Origin: Moorena producens 3L
GTDB lineage: Bacteria; Cyanobacteriota; Cyanobacteriia; Cyanobacteriales; Coleofasciculaceae
Assembly (NCBI RefSeq): GCF_000211815.1
Contig: NZ_GL890825.1
Span: forward strand, 29,720 to 93,719
DNA: 64,000 nt
Direction: 5' to 3'
Part shown: positions 7,708-16,936 of the stretch, piece by piece
How the letters are laid out: every line of letters starts with the position of its first letter
How positions within the stretch are numbered: the first letter of the stretch is position 1
Translations under genes and position numbers: made by a program
The notes under the pieces: generated by a model
The model's database searches: none
The model's input: the letters and a program-made list of their open reading frames with translations, nothing else
Told to the model about the DNA's origin: nothing

Positions 7708-8315
7708 CAAAGGAAGAAATCGCCACAAATTTAATGGGTATGTACACGATGACTCGTCTAATTGGGCGACGCATGGCAGCACGACGAGAAGGCACTATTG
7801 TAAATGTTTCTAGTTTGATGGGTAAAGTAGCAGCACCGACGATGGCAAGCTATTCAGCTACCAAATTTGGCATTGTTGGTTTTACCCAAGCCTTACGAGG
7901 GGAGTTAGCGCCACAAAATATTCGGGTAATTGCTTTACTGCCATCGTTAACAGATACTGATATGGCGCGAGGATTACAGTTGTTTCGCTGGGTGTTGCCG
8001 ATGACTCCCCAACAAGTCGCCAAGGTGCTAGTCGCCAAACTGGAGAAGAACTCATCGGAAATTTTAGTGGGATGGCAAAGTCATTTAACTGTGTGGTGTC
8101 AGCGTTTCTTTCCTTCCCTACGGTCGAAGATGTTACTGATAGCAGCTCCTTTATCTAGAAGAAAAAGTTTTGGAGAAATAGCAAACAGGCAACAGACAAC
8201 AAGCAACAGAAAAGGATTTTGGAGAAAAGTTTTGGATTTTGGCTTCTTTAGATCTAGTATACAAACCTTTGATCAAGGGTTTGATCAAGCTTTAAAAGAC
8301 AAATTTCCTGATTAA
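7708..8315 (+). pseudogene. Short-chain dehydrogenase, 3' part
   Basis: This is the C-terminal half of the SDR begun at 6012: NLMGMYTMTRLIGRRMA, the catalytic region IVNVSSLMGKVAAPTMASY-SATK with Ser, Tyr and Lys of the SDR triad, and ALLPSLTDTDMARGL. The substrate cannot be told. The last 45 or so residues (from about NRQQTTSNRK) are repetitive and unlike SDRs and may be a read-through extension. It now lacks its own start, apart from a chimeric frame opening inside tnpB. Confidence 0.8.
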
Positions 8316-8330
8316 CTTTTCCGATATGAA

Positions 8331-8374
8331 CAAGACTTAGACAGCCTACATATAGATTGGCTGCTTAAGTCTTG
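8331..8374. terminator. Hairpin between convergent SDR and acs
   Basis: CAAGACTTAGACAGCC pairs with GGCTGCTTAAGTCTTG around a short loop. The two flanking genes converge here, so it fits a bidirectional terminator. Confidence 0.6.
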
Positions 8375-8420
8375 TATAAGCTGATAGCTGATAGCTGACT
8401 GCTTACCTGAAGCCTGGTTT

Positions 8421-10391
8421 TCAAGCCCCTTCCCGTAACTTATCCAAAACACTGCGGTCTTCTAGAGTGGAGGTATCTCCAGCCACCTCTTGACCTGCAG
8501 CTAGCGATCGCAATAGCCGTCGCATAATCTTTCCGGAACGGGTCTTGGGCAAAGCATCAGTAAAGCGAATGTCACCAGGACGTGCGATCGCACCAATTTC
8601 TTTGACTACGTGCTGCTTTAGTTCTTGCTTGAGTTCGTCACTAGCGCTATAACTGCCTTCTAAGGTCACAAAGGCAAAGACATCTTCCCCTTTTAGCTCA
8701 TCAGGTTTACCGACTACAGCTGCTTCAGCTACAGAAGGATGAGAAACCAGTGCTGACTCCACTTCCATGGTTCCTAAGCGGTGACCAGAGATATTCAACA
8801 CATCATCGACACGACCCATAACCCAGAAATAGCCATCGGGGTCTTGTCTGGCACCATCTCCAGCAAAATAGAAGTATTGGCCATCTTTTGGCTGGATATG
8901 TTCCCAATAGGTGCGGCGGAAACGGTCATCATTGCCATAGACAGTACGGATCATACTTGGCCAAGGATGTTTGATAACTAAATAACCACCATCATTGTCC
9001 CCAACTGGATTGCCGTCTAAATCTACAATATCAGCAATAATGCCTGGGAAGGGGAAGGTAGCGGAACCGGGTTTAGTGGGAGTAGCACCGGGTAAGGGGG
9101 TGAGCATGAAGCCTCCGGTTTCAGTTTGCCACCACGTATCGACAATGGGACAACGTTCTCCCCCAATCACTCGATGGTACCACATCCAGGCTTCTGGGTT
9201 AATCGGTTCACCGACAGTTCCTAGGATACGTAGGGACGATAAATCACGGGCGTTGGGATGCTGGTCTCCCATCTTAATAAAGGCACGAATCGCAGTGGGC
9301 GCAGTGTAGAAGATAGTGACTCCATATTTTTCTACCACATCCCACAAGCAACCGGGATTGGAAGGACGGGGAGCCCCTTCGTACATCAGGCTAGTAGCAC
9401 CATTGGACAATGGACCATAGACAATGTAACTGTGTCCGGTAATCCAGCCAACATCAGCAGTACACCAGTAGACATCGGTCTCTTTGAGGTCAAAGGTCCA
9501 CTTGGTAGTCATGTGGGTGTAGAGGTTATAGCCACCAGTAGTGTGAACGACCCCTTTCGGTTTACCGGTGGTACCGCTAGTGTAGAGAATGAAGAGCATA
9601 TCTTCACTATCCATGGGTTCCGCTGGACAATCCGCAGATGCTCCCGGTTGCAAGTCATGCCACCAGTGGTCTCGTCCTGGTTCCATGTCAATCCCTTGCT
9701 TGGTGCGTTCTACCACTAGGACGTTTTCTACAGTAGGTGCGCCATTATTCTCTAGGGCTTTATCAACTTGGATCTTGAGAGGAACAATCTTGTCTTTGCG
9801 CCAGCCCCCATCAGCAGTAATTACTAATTTAGCTTGAGCATCTACCAGTCGGTCTTTTAGGGCTTCAGCACTAAAGCCACCAAAAACAACCGTGTGGGGA
9901 GCACCAATTCTAGCACAGGCCAGCATGGCAATGGCAGCTTCCGGAATCATGGGCATATAAATGCCAACGCGATCGCCTTTTTTCACTCCCAGTTGTTTGA
10001 TCACATTTGCCATCTGGCAAACTTCCCGGTGTAACTGGGCATAGGTTAGGGTGCGGGAGTCTCCCGGTTCCCCTTCCCAAATCAGGGCAGCTTTATTCCG
10101 ACGCCAGGTAGTGAGGTGTCTGTCAAGACAGTTGTAAGAAATATTAATCTTTCCACCAACAAACCACTTGGCAAAGGGGGGTTGCCAATCTAATACCGTA
10201 TCCCACTTTTGAAACCAGTCTAGTTCTTGGTCTGCAAGCTGGGCCCAAAACCCTTGGGGGTCAGCTTTGGCTTGTTCATACAGTTGCTGATACTCCGCCA
10301 TGCTCTTAATCTGGGCATTCTCAGAAAAGTCAGTCGGTGGCGGGAACAGCCGTTCTTCTTGAAGGATTGATTCTATAGTGGGTTGTGACAT
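8421..10391 (-). CDS. acs: Acetyl-CoA synthetase (AMP-forming)
   Basis: The 656-residue enzyme activates acetate to acetyl-CoA through acetyl-AMP and feeds central carbon metabolism. Features in order are the N-terminal ACS domain (FWAQLADQELDWFQKWD), the P-loop-like YTSGTTGKPKGVVHTTGGY, GEPINPEAW, VDTWWQTETGG, FAGDGARQDPDGYFW, and C-terminal PKTRSGKIMRRLLR with the catalytic and acetylatable Lys. Length and motifs are those of standard Acs. ATG at 10391. The short upstream region is shared with a perfect 15-bp inverted repeat and the left end of a tnpB element, which may influence its promoter. Confidence 0.96.
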   Translation of the reverse strand: MSQPTIESILQEERLFPPPTDFSENAQIKSMAEYQQLYEQAKADPQGFWAQLADQELDWFQKWDTVLDWQPPFAKWFVGGKINISYNCLDRHLTTWRRNKAALIWEGEPGDSRTLTYAQLHREVCQMANVIKQLGVKKGDRVGIYMPMIPEAAIAMLACARIGAPHTVVFGGFSAEALKDRLVDAQAKLVITADGGWRKDKIVPLKIQVDKALENNGAPTVENVLVVERTKQGIDMEPGRDHWWHDLQPGASADCPAEPMDSEDMLFILYTSGTTGKPKGVVHTTGGYNLYTHMTTKWTFDLKETDVYWCTADVGWITGHSYIVYGPLSNGATSLMYEGAPRPSNPGCLWDVVEKYGVTIFYTAPTAIRAFIKMGDQHPNARDLSSLRILGTVGEPINPEAWMWYHRVIGGERCPIVDTWWQTETGGFMLTPLPGATPTKPGSATFPFPGIIADIVDLDGNPVGDNDGGYLVIKHPWPSMIRTVYGNDDRFRRTYWEHIQPKDGQYFYFAGDGARQDPDGYFWVMGRVDDVLNISGHRLGTMEVESALVSHPSVAEAAVVGKPDELKGEDVFAFVTLEGSYSASDELKQELKQHVVKEIGAIARPGDIRFTDALPKTRSGKIMRRLLRSLAAGQEVAGDTSTLEDRSVLDKLREGA

Positions 10392-10467
10392 AGTTATGGG
10401 AAATTACTGATATCTATTTAGGTAGTCTAGACCTAGCCCAGGCTAAGTCTAACTAGGGTTGGGGGTT

Positions 10468-10504
10468 GTTAAGGGCAAGTGGGATTCATCCACTTGCCCT
10501 TAAC
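10468..10504. promoter_or_regulatory. Perfect 15-bp inverted repeat upstream of acs
   Basis: GTTAAGGGCAAGTGG (10468-10482) and its exact complement (10490-10504) flank a 7-nt loop. It sits between the acs start and the third tnpB element. It could be an operator, an mRNA leader hairpin, or a relic of the insertion. There is no T run on either side to make a clear terminator. Confidence 0.4.
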
Positions 10505-10509
10505 TTTAC

Positions 10510-11905
10510 CAATTTTTTAGTCTACGGATGGTGAGGTTGCTAGTAGAACTAGCTATACTATGGGTATGCTGAGATTGAACTACCAATATCGTATTTATCC
10601 CGATGCTGAACAGGCGATCACCCTGTGTGACTGGCTCGAAACGTCTCGAAGGGTTTACAACTACGCTTTGAGGCAGATTAAAGACTGGTCAAACAGCCGG
10701 AAGTGTCCGATTGATCGGTGTTCAATCGTTAGTGAATATGTAATTCCACCCGATGAACCGTATCCGTCCGAATATAAGCAGAATGCTGAATTAGCTAAAG
10801 CTAAAAAGACAAACCCACGACTGAAAGCGGTGCCTGCCCAAAACCTGCAATGCACTATCAAACAGCTTCACAAAGGGTTTGATTTTATGCGTGAACGTGG
10901 TTTTGGATATCCACGGTTTAAGAAACCAGGGAAGCTGAGATCAACATTATTTCCTCAGTTCAAAACTTCACCATTAGATGCTCAAAACAACGTGATCAAG
11001 CTTCCCAAACTGGGAAAAGTGACAATTAATCTTCATCGTCCGATCCCGGATGGTTTCAAAATTAAAAATGTTCGGGTCATCAAAAAAGCGGATCACTGGT
11101 ATTGCAATATTTGCATCCAGTGTGATGTTAATGTTCCGTCAGTTGGGTTCCACGGTCACGCTATTGGTGTTGATCTTGGACTTGATTACCTTGTCGCCAC
11201 TTCAGATAGCTTACAGGTAAAGCGTCCCCGGTTCAAAGTCAAAGCAGAACGCAAGCTTAAATTGCTGCAACGTCGCTTAAACAGGAAACAAAAGGGATCA
11301 GCTAACTACCGTAAAGCTCAGTTGAAAGTAGCGAGACTTCACCGAACTGTAGCGGCTCAAAGAAGAGATCACCATTACAAACTGGCTCATCAGCTGCTAG
11401 CTGAGTGTGACAGTATTTTCTTTGAAGACATTGATTTTCGGACAATGGCTAAGGGGATGTTGGGTAAACATACCTTAGACGCTGGTTTAGGTGAATTGCG
11501 TCAGATTACTAAGACTGTCGCGTTGAAACTTGGGAAGTTTTTCGACACGGTTGATCACCGTGGAACTTCTCAAGAATGCCCCGATTGCGGTGTAACTGTT
11601 AAAAAAACACTCGCTGATCGGATTCACCGTTGCGATAACTGCTGTTCTGTCAAGCCTAGAGACGTAGCTAGCGCTCAAGTAATTTGCAACCGGGGAATCG
11701 CAAAACATCAAACTTTACCCGTGGAACATCGGGAACTGGAAACTGCCTGAGCAATCGATCTGCCGGGGCGTGTGAACGCTAGGTAAGTGGTGCAAACTTC
11801 GGTAACGAAGCATAACCAGGAAATTCAAAAACGAACACCCACATCAGGGCGCTCGTCTTTGAAGCCCCCGCTATACCCGCGCATGTTAGCGGAGGGAGAA
11901 TTCAC
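10510..11905 (+). mobile_element. IS200/IS605-type tnpB element (no tnpA), third copy
   Basis: The left flank ends in TTTAC (10505-10509), a TTAC-type target. The right end is a hairpin CCCCCGCTA...TAGCGGAGGG followed by AGAATTCAC, ending near 11905. The end sequences differ from those of the element at 6334, so this is another subfamily. The right boundary is judged by analogy only. Confidence 0.6.
10560..11750 (+). CDS. tnpB: TnpB RNA-guided endonuclease (tnpB copy 3)
   Basis: The 396-residue TnpB begins LRLNYQYRIYPDAEQAITL, the usual OrfB_IS605 N-terminus. Catalytic and metal residues are present: RuvC-I GVDLGLDYLVATSD (Asp205), RuvC-II FFEDIDF (Glu289), zinc ribbon CPDC (340/343) and CDNC (358/361), and RuvC-III RDVASAQV (Asp368). 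It belongs to a different branch from copy 2. ATG 10560 lies six bases before a second ATG at 10566, and either could be used. An omega RNA is expected over about 11700-11905, with its guide starting near 11906. Confidence 0.9.
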   Translation: MGMLRLNYQYRIYPDAEQAITLCDWLETSRRVYNYALRQIKDWSNSRKCPIDRCSIVSEYVIPPDEPYPSEYKQNAELAKAKKTNPRLKAVPAQNLQCTIKQLHKGFDFMRERGFGYPRFKKPGKLRSTLFPQFKTSPLDAQNNVIKLPKLGKVTINLHRPIPDGFKIKNVRVIKKADHWYCNICIQCDVNVPSVGFHGHAIGVDLGLDYLVATSDSLQVKRPRFKVKAERKLKLLQRRLNRKQKGSANYRKAQLKVARLHRTVAAQRRDHHYKLAHQLLAECDSIFFEDIDFRTMAKGMLGKHTLDAGLGELRQITKTVALKLGKFFDTVDHRGTSQECPDCGVTVKKTLADRIHRCDNCCSVKPRDVASAQVICNRGIAKHQTLPVEHRELETA

Positions 11906-12302
11906 TAAAACCATACTTAACAGGTTACCCAGTTGGGCAAATCGTTAGATTTCTTTCTTTAATTTCTGCTTAATAATCGCTCAGCTCTCTACTTCTTTAG
12001 CAGGTATAGTCGTAAGCTATCAACTTTCAGCTTTCAGCTATCAGCTATCAGCTTTCAGCTATCAGCTTTCAGCTATCAGCTTTCAGCTTTCAGCTATCAG
12101 CTTTCAGCTTTCAGCTTTCAGCTTTCAGCTATCAGCTATCAGCTTTCAGCTTTCAGCTTTCAGCTTTGGAATAAAACAGGTAACCATTTGTTTCATCTAA
12201 GTTACCTCTGCTGATCACTGACGGCTGACGGCTGACGGCTGACGGCTGACGGCTGACCGCTGTTCGCGTAGCGCATATACTTACAATAAAAATGCTGTAG
12301 TT
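11906..12302. repeat. Tandem short-repeat tract
   Basis: About 12015-12168 is a degenerate array of units TCAGCTATCAGC and TCAGCTTTCAGC. About 12218-12260 is an array of TGACGGC. The same units recur at 16259, 32895, 37460 and 62870. No gene is seen. Confidence 0.8.
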
Positions 12303-12833
12303 ATGTCAATAAAAGTAGAAGTTGTTCCCCATGACCCCAAGTGGCGAGATGAATTTGAGCGTGAATCAAAGCAGATTGCCCTTGCCGTCGCCGAAAACTT
12401 AGTTGCTGTACACCATATTGGGAGTACATCTATTCCAGAACTAGATGCTAAACCAATTATTGATATTTTGGTTGAAGTCAAAGACATTACCAAAGTAGAT
12501 GAAAATAGTTCAGCAATGGAGACAATAGGCTATGAAGGAATGGGTGAATACGGCATACCAGGTCGTCGTTATTTCCGGAAACATAATCAAATAGGAATCA
12601 GAACACATCATGTTCATATGTTTGAGGTTAATTCGGTAGAGGTAGAGCGCCACTTAGCCTTTCGAGATTATCTGATTGCCCATCCTAAGGATGCCCAAAA
12701 ATACGGTGAACTTAAGCGAGAACTTGCTAAGAAATATCCAGACAATATTGAAGCATATATGGAGGGAAAAGATGGGTTCATCAAAGAGATGGATCGAAAA
12801 GCAGCAGAGTGGCGCAGAGAATGTAGAATGTAG
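12303..12833 (+). CDS. GrpB family (UPF0157) nucleotidyltransferase-like protein
   Basis: The 176-residue protein matches the GrpB/UPF0157 family: VEVVPHDPKWRDEFE, HHIGSTSIPELDAKPIIDILVEV (the GS-containing nucleotidyltransferase-like core with acidic residues), GIPGRRYF, and HHVHMFE followed by RHLAFRDYLIAHP. Members have a minimal nucleotidyltransferase fold, and their substrate is generally unknown. Length is normal. ATG 12303 lies directly after the repeat tract. It is flanked on both sides by short-repeat arrays and looks like a stand-alone gene. Confidence 0.85.
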   Translation: MSIKVEVVPHDPKWRDEFERESKQIALAVAENLVAVHHIGSTSIPELDAKPIIDILVEVKDITKVDENSSAMETIGYEGMGEYGIPGRRYFRKHNQIGIRTHHVHMFEVNSVEVERHLAFRDYLIAHPKDAQKYGELKRELAKKYPDNIEAYMEGKDGFIKEMDRKAAEWRRECRM

Positions 12834-13120
12834 AATGTAGAATGTAGAATGTAGAATTAATAATTGAGAATTAATAATTGAGAATTAATAATTGGGAATT
12901 AATAATGCATAATTTAGAATTCAATAGAATTTAGAATTGGGAATTGGGAATTGGGAATTTAGAATTGGAAATCCTGCCTTCTGCCTTCTGCCTTCTGCCT
13001 TCACCATTCTACATTCACCATTCTACATTCACCATTCTAAATTATGCATTCTACATTCTTCATTCTTCATTCTAAATTCTTCATTCTAAATTCTTCATTC
13101 TAAATTCTTCATTCTAAATT
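12834..13120. repeat. Tandem GTAGAAT/ATTCTAC-type repeat tract
   Basis: Successive short arrays are seen: TAGAATG units, AATTAATAATTGAG units, GGAATTG units, CCTTCTG units and ACATTCACCATTCT or TTCATTCTAAA units. The first and last arrays are roughly inverted relative to each other, so the tract could fold. No gene is visible. Confidence 0.8.
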
Positions 13121-13570
13121 CTACATTCTGACCTCCTTCGAGAACAATCGCTCCAATAACTCTTTCGGAATTGTCTCAAAATCTTCCAATAAGAAATCCA
13201 TAATGGCCAGATGGCGCAAGTGACCGGGAGTGGGAGGGTAACAGCGACGACTGGTGTTAAACCAGCCGTTGACGGTTTGAGTAGAGCAAGAACAGATCAA
13301 AGCTATATCTTCTGGAGTTATGTCCCACTTTTGATAAAACCGTTGCGGTGTCATACCCAATTCCCAGTAACTGTACAGTCGAATTAGGATTTGTTCTCGC
13401 TCGGTGATGGGATAGGGATAGGAATTTTCGGGCTTGGAATTCCTCTGGGCAAGCTGCTCAAGGCGCTCCATGGCTTCGTGGTAATCGATGGGATGATCAA
13501 CTAATCGCGTCTTGATGCAGTCGCTCATGGGGGAAACCCCCAAGACCGCGCTGCATCGCTTTTCTGGCAT
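13121..13570 (-). CDS. Small HTH-containing protein with repeat-derived N-terminus
   Basis: The 149-residue protein is of unknown function. Residues about 55-115 (EREQILIRLYSYWELGMTP, YQKWDITPEDIALICSCST, TVNGWFN) look like a helix-turn-helix of the kind seen in cyanobacterial hypothetical proteins. The first 20 residues, MPEKRCSAVLGVSPMSDCIK, are encoded by the 51-nt palindromic repeat, so the repeat supplies the present start or has been inserted near the old one. Another possibility is that translation once began just inside, near TRLVDHPIDYHEA. A GTAG-rich repeat tract follows the stop. Confidence 0.55.
   Translation of the reverse strand: MPEKRCSAVLGVSPMSDCIKTRLVDHPIDYHEAMERLEQLAQRNSKPENSYPYPITEREQILIRLYSYWELGMTPQRFYQKWDITPEDIALICSCSTQTVNGWFNTSRRCYPPTPGHLRHLAIMDFLLEDFETIPKELLERLFSKEVRM
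13510..13560. repeat. 51-nt palindromic repeat, copy 2 (in coding sequence)
   Basis: The 46-bp core is identical to copy 1 at 1921-1966. It encodes EKRCSAVLGVSPMSDCIK of the gene at 13121-13570. The reading frame used (KRCS...VSP...DCIK) is the same as in the IscB copy at 60016-60066. Confidence 0.85.
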
Positions 13571-14559
13571 GATAGAGTTACCTAAAGTTTACTTTGGGGG
13601 GAGAGCCGCGCTGGGTGCATCTCATATTTGTAAAAGGGGAATGGGGAATGGGGAATGGGGAATGGGGAATGGGGAATGGGGAATGGGTAATAGGTAATGG
13701 GTAATAGGTAATAGGGGAAGCATGTCACTTAAGCCTAATATTTTTACCATTACTATAGCCCCCTGATGGGTAATTGCTTGCTGATCTGGTAAATAGTTCA
13801 TCTGTTCTGCAACTAAGACCGGATTTTTGTTGTTTTGTCAAGTAGTTCATTTGTTAGGCTTATTTGACCTGCTCCCTTTATAGTCGGGTGCATCTCATAT
13901 TTGTAAAAAAGGAAGTGTGGGGCCCGGGCCCGGGGAGTGTGGGAATTTTCTCCCGAATTTTTGCCTAATTGCAAAACTGAGATGCACCCGCCGCGCTTCC
14001 TGGTTGCTCGCCGAAGAGCGCGGCTCTTTTTGTTATGAATATAGTATAACATTTGGCTAGGGTTGTTGTCAACCTAAAATAAAAAAAATCAAGGCAATTT
14101 TTAGGAAATGTAATAATTAGTTACAATATTATGATTATAATGGTAGCAAGTTTAGCTAGTCTTTGAAATAGGTATAATTGCCTGAACCTAAAAGTATTCA
14201 GCCGTTGTTGATAGTTTGGCTGATAGCTGAATGCTTACAGAGGAAAAATGAGTGAGGGATAGAGTTGTTCGGGTTTGGTTTTATTTTTGTTAAAGATGGG
14301 AAGACTTAAAATAGAAAACCTAACACTTCATACCCTTAAGGCTGCTTGACTGACAAATCTGGCTTTGTAGTTGGGCTTTCACTATGTTCAACCCAAGGCA
14401 GCTTATGGTTTGGTTGGGTTTCGCTACCGCTCAACCGCTCCCTAGGTAAAATCAAGGGTTTTAGAAGTTTTTTCAGTCAATCCGTTGTATTAGACCGCCC
14501 TTGGCGCTTAAACGTGGCGCTTAAATTAATAGTTATCTGGCAAATATTGGAGACAATAA
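13571..14559. repeat. Gene-free stretch with GGGTGCATCTCA repeats
   Basis: GGGTGCATCTCATATTTGTA occurs at 13613 and 13886, and its inverted partner TGAGATGCACCC at 13978-13989. The segment 13886-13989 is therefore a unit of about 104 nt with inverted ends. Between them a GGGGAAT array lies at 13636-13690. From 14040 to 14559 the sequence is AT-rich and I see no gene, although the following gene's ribosome site GGAGA is at about 14549. Confidence 0.65.
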
Positions 14560-15693
14560 ATGGTATTAGAAAATCTCGACAACGTCCCCTGGACATCCTT
14601 AAAACATGCTTATGGAGGGGCAGAAGATACACCAAAGTATTTGCGGCTCCTTACTTCTTCAAATCCATCAGACCAAGAAAAAGCGTTTAATCACCTCTAC
14701 TCAACTCTCTATTATCAAGGATCAGTCTATACCGCAGCAGTTGCCGCTGTTCCTTTTATGATAGAAATTTTGCAGGAATCCACTATTAAACACAAGCATT
14801 TTACCCTTGATTTGCTGTCTAGTTTAGCAGCGGTGGGGAGTTTTCACAATAACCACCAACATCTTTTCTTGTTTAAAGACGTGCGTGAAACCCCAGAGTT
14901 TAAAGCCAGGTTTCAAGAGGAACTTAACTGGGTTGCTGACTTACGTACTGAATTAGAAAAACATCTCCCTGTTTATTGTCTGATGCTCGATGATAACGAG
15001 AAGTTGAACCGCCTTTATGTATCTCATCTACTCTCAGTTTTACCTGACTTGCGTGAGCGCTCTATTCCTGAACTGATTAACCACCTAAAAACAGAAAATG
15101 ATCCACAAGTACGAGCCAATATATTACATGTCTTAGGAAAACTTGATTATGCAAATCAGCAAGCTTTGTTTGAGGAATTTTGGCGGAGCGAAAAAAACAG
15201 ACTTCCACAATGCGTTGCCCTGGCATGGTTTACTACCTGTTCTGGGGTACAGACTCCTGAGGAGGCACTTAACGCCCTAGTGGAAATATTGTTAACTGCT
15301 GATGAGGGAATGATTGGTGAATATGAAGAATTACCAAGTGTGGGACGATTCACCCCTAACATGGCAATTCCTGTTGCAATAGCAAGTTCTAAATATGCAG
15401 AGCGTATTTTACCGTGGTACACCAAGCAAGTGATGAGGAGTAATTTTGTAGGAGATAATTTTGGAATTGGCTTATTAGTAGTGGCACTAAGGCCACAAGG
15501 AAAAATAGCGAATATAAATCACCTTTCTGGATCCCAATGTCAGGCTATTATAGCAATTGCCAAAAAAGCTTGGCTAACTCCAAATTCGATTTACGGTAAC
15601 ATGATCGATGTGCTTAGAATGTTCGGCTTACCAGATACAAAAGAAGAGATAGATCAACTAGTTAGGCTCAATCTAAATCGCTCCCATGGATAG
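14560..15693 (+). CDS. HEAT-like repeat protein, function unknown
   Basis: The 377-residue all-helical protein begins LDNVPWTSLKHAYGGAEDTPKYLRLL and continues YQGSVYTAAVAAVPFMIEIL, the opening of a known family of bacterial HEAT-like proteins of unknown role. Helical pairs such as RERSIPELINHLKTENDPQV and RANILHVLGKLDY are typical HEAT units. No catalytic motif or signal peptide is seen. Relatives sometimes sit near polymorphic toxins, so an immunity or scaffold role near the YD-repeat genes downstream is possible but only a guess. ATG 14560 follows a GGAGA site. Confidence 0.7.
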   Translation: MVLENLDNVPWTSLKHAYGGAEDTPKYLRLLTSSNPSDQEKAFNHLYSTLYYQGSVYTAAVAAVPFMIEILQESTIKHKHFTLDLLSSLAAVGSFHNNHQHLFLFKDVRETPEFKARFQEELNWVADLRTELEKHLPVYCLMLDDNEKLNRLYVSHLLSVLPDLRERSIPELINHLKTENDPQVRANILHVLGKLDYANQQALFEEFWRSEKNRLPQCVALAWFTTCSGVQTPEEALNALVEILLTADEGMIGEYEELPSVGRFTPNMAIPVAIASSKYAERILPWYTKQVMRSNFVGDNFGIGLLVVALRPQGKIANINHLSGSQCQAIIAIAKKAWLTPNSIYGNMIDVLRMFGLPDTKEEIDQLVRLNLNRSHG

Positions 15694-15807
15694 ACCAGCT
15701 AACACTGCGTCGAATCGGAACGCGATCACCAGGCTGATTTGGTTTTGTGGTGGCAAATGACTGAAGTCGTTCCGATAGCTGTAGCAACCTGAAATCTATT
15801 ATCCCTT

Positions 15808-16250
15808 ATGATTGGAATTGTGATAATCTCCCACAGTGCTAAGCTAGCAGCTGGGGTCAAGGAATTAGCTGAACAGATGGTTCAGACCTCAGTACCGATT
15901 GCGATCGCAGCGGGTATTGATGACCCAGAAAATCCCTTTGGTACCGATGTGCTGCAAGTCCAAGCTGCCATTGAGTCGGTTTACTCCGATGCTGGGGTAG
16001 TAGTATTGATGGATCTAGGTAGTGCAGTGCTGAGTGCGGAAATGGCACTGGAGTTTCTGGATGAAGAGCAGAAAAGCAAGGTAAGATTGTGCGAAGCTCC
16101 TTTAGTGGAAGGTGCGATCGCAGCCGTTGTCCAAGCTGCGGCTGGTGGTGATATCGACCAAGGGATTGGATTAGCTAGATCAGCCTTGATCGGTGACACT
16201 TGATACTTTAGTTGGGATTCCCGCTACTGGTAGGGTTTCAGCACACAGTC
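15808..16250 (+). pseudogene. Partial dhaM copy (EIIA domain, deletion remnant)
   Basis: The frame to 16203 encodes 131 residues nearly identical to the EIIA domain of the full dhaM at 28953 (MIGIVIISHSAKLAAGVKEL against MISIVIISHSAKLAAGVKEL, nucleotide identity roughly 93% by eye). The active His is kept in VIISHS. At about 16180 the copy jumps to sequence matching 29829 (ATCGGTGACACTTGATA, then TTAGTTGG), which removes the linker and HPr part, shifts the frame and creates TGA. The EI part is absent after about 16245. The EIIA polypeptide might still fold, but the gene is a remnant. Confidence 0.8.
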
Positions 16251-16936
16251 CAAGTAAGCATTCAGCTGTCAGCGGTCAGCTGTCAGCAGATGTAACTCAG
16301 CATTATTCCAATGCTTACCTGTTTTATTAAAAAGCTGTTCCCGTGGCCTGCCCATAAACTGATAGCTGATAGCTGATGGCTGATAGCTGATAGCTGATAG
16401 CAGTCGCCAGGGCAGTTAGGACATGACAAAAGTCTCACACCCTTTGTAAGCGCAAGAGTTTTACTTCTGACAAATGACTTCTGACAAATGACTTCTGCTA
16501 TACCAGTCCAATTTCTTGATCAAAATCAATGACAAACCCCATGAACTATGGGAAGGACTGCTTTTGTCTGTCTTTAGACATAGAGTTTAGTTATCGATAT
16601 TTAACCATTTAGATAGAGTAAAAATAATCAAAAATTTTATTTTAATAAAATTTTTGATTATTTTTACTACCTAAATAGCCTAATCAGGACGTGATTGGTA
16701 ATTTATTAACCTTGGTATGTTGAAGGTTAAAAGTTGAAGCTTAAAGGTTAATGTGTAGTGGAGAGTTCAAGTTAGTTAAGAAAAAGAGGATAAAAAGAGA
16801 AAAAAAGGCTAAAAAAAAATTTAATAAACAATCCCAACTCAAGCTCTGACTGCACTTGAAGGATTAAGTTGACCAACCTAACTTGTTTTACTAGAACGAG
16901 TATGGAATACTTAATTTTGGTGCATCAACAGGACTT
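16251..16936. other. Gene-free stretch with repeats and AT-rich palindrome
   Basis: It contains CAGCTGTCAGC and CTGATAG arrays (about 16258-16400), TTCTGACAAATGAC repeats (about 16465-16495) and the palindrome listed separately. No gene was found. Confidence 0.6.
16621..16666. promoter_or_regulatory. Perfect 21-bp AT-only-type inverted repeat
   Basis: AAAAATAATCAAAAATTTTAT (16621-16641) is exactly complementary to 16646-16666 across a 4-nt loop. It lies about 270 bases before the sigma-factor gene. It could be an operator, a recombination-prone cruciform, or a terminator for leftward or rightward transcription. Confidence 0.5.

Noticed and set aside
7608..8315. Intact 235-residue SDR-like gene starting at 7608
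   Set aside because: Its first 33 codons are tnpB 3' end and transposon right end read in another frame; the SDR part begins at 7708.
11906..13128. CRISPR array
   Set aside because: Units are short, contiguous and degenerate without unique spacers, so they are simple tandem repeats.
14346..14690. 114-residue frame overlapping the HEAT-like gene
   Set aside because: It overlaps 14560-15693 in another frame. The HEAT-like protein has clear family text and a good ribosome site, so this is a shadow.
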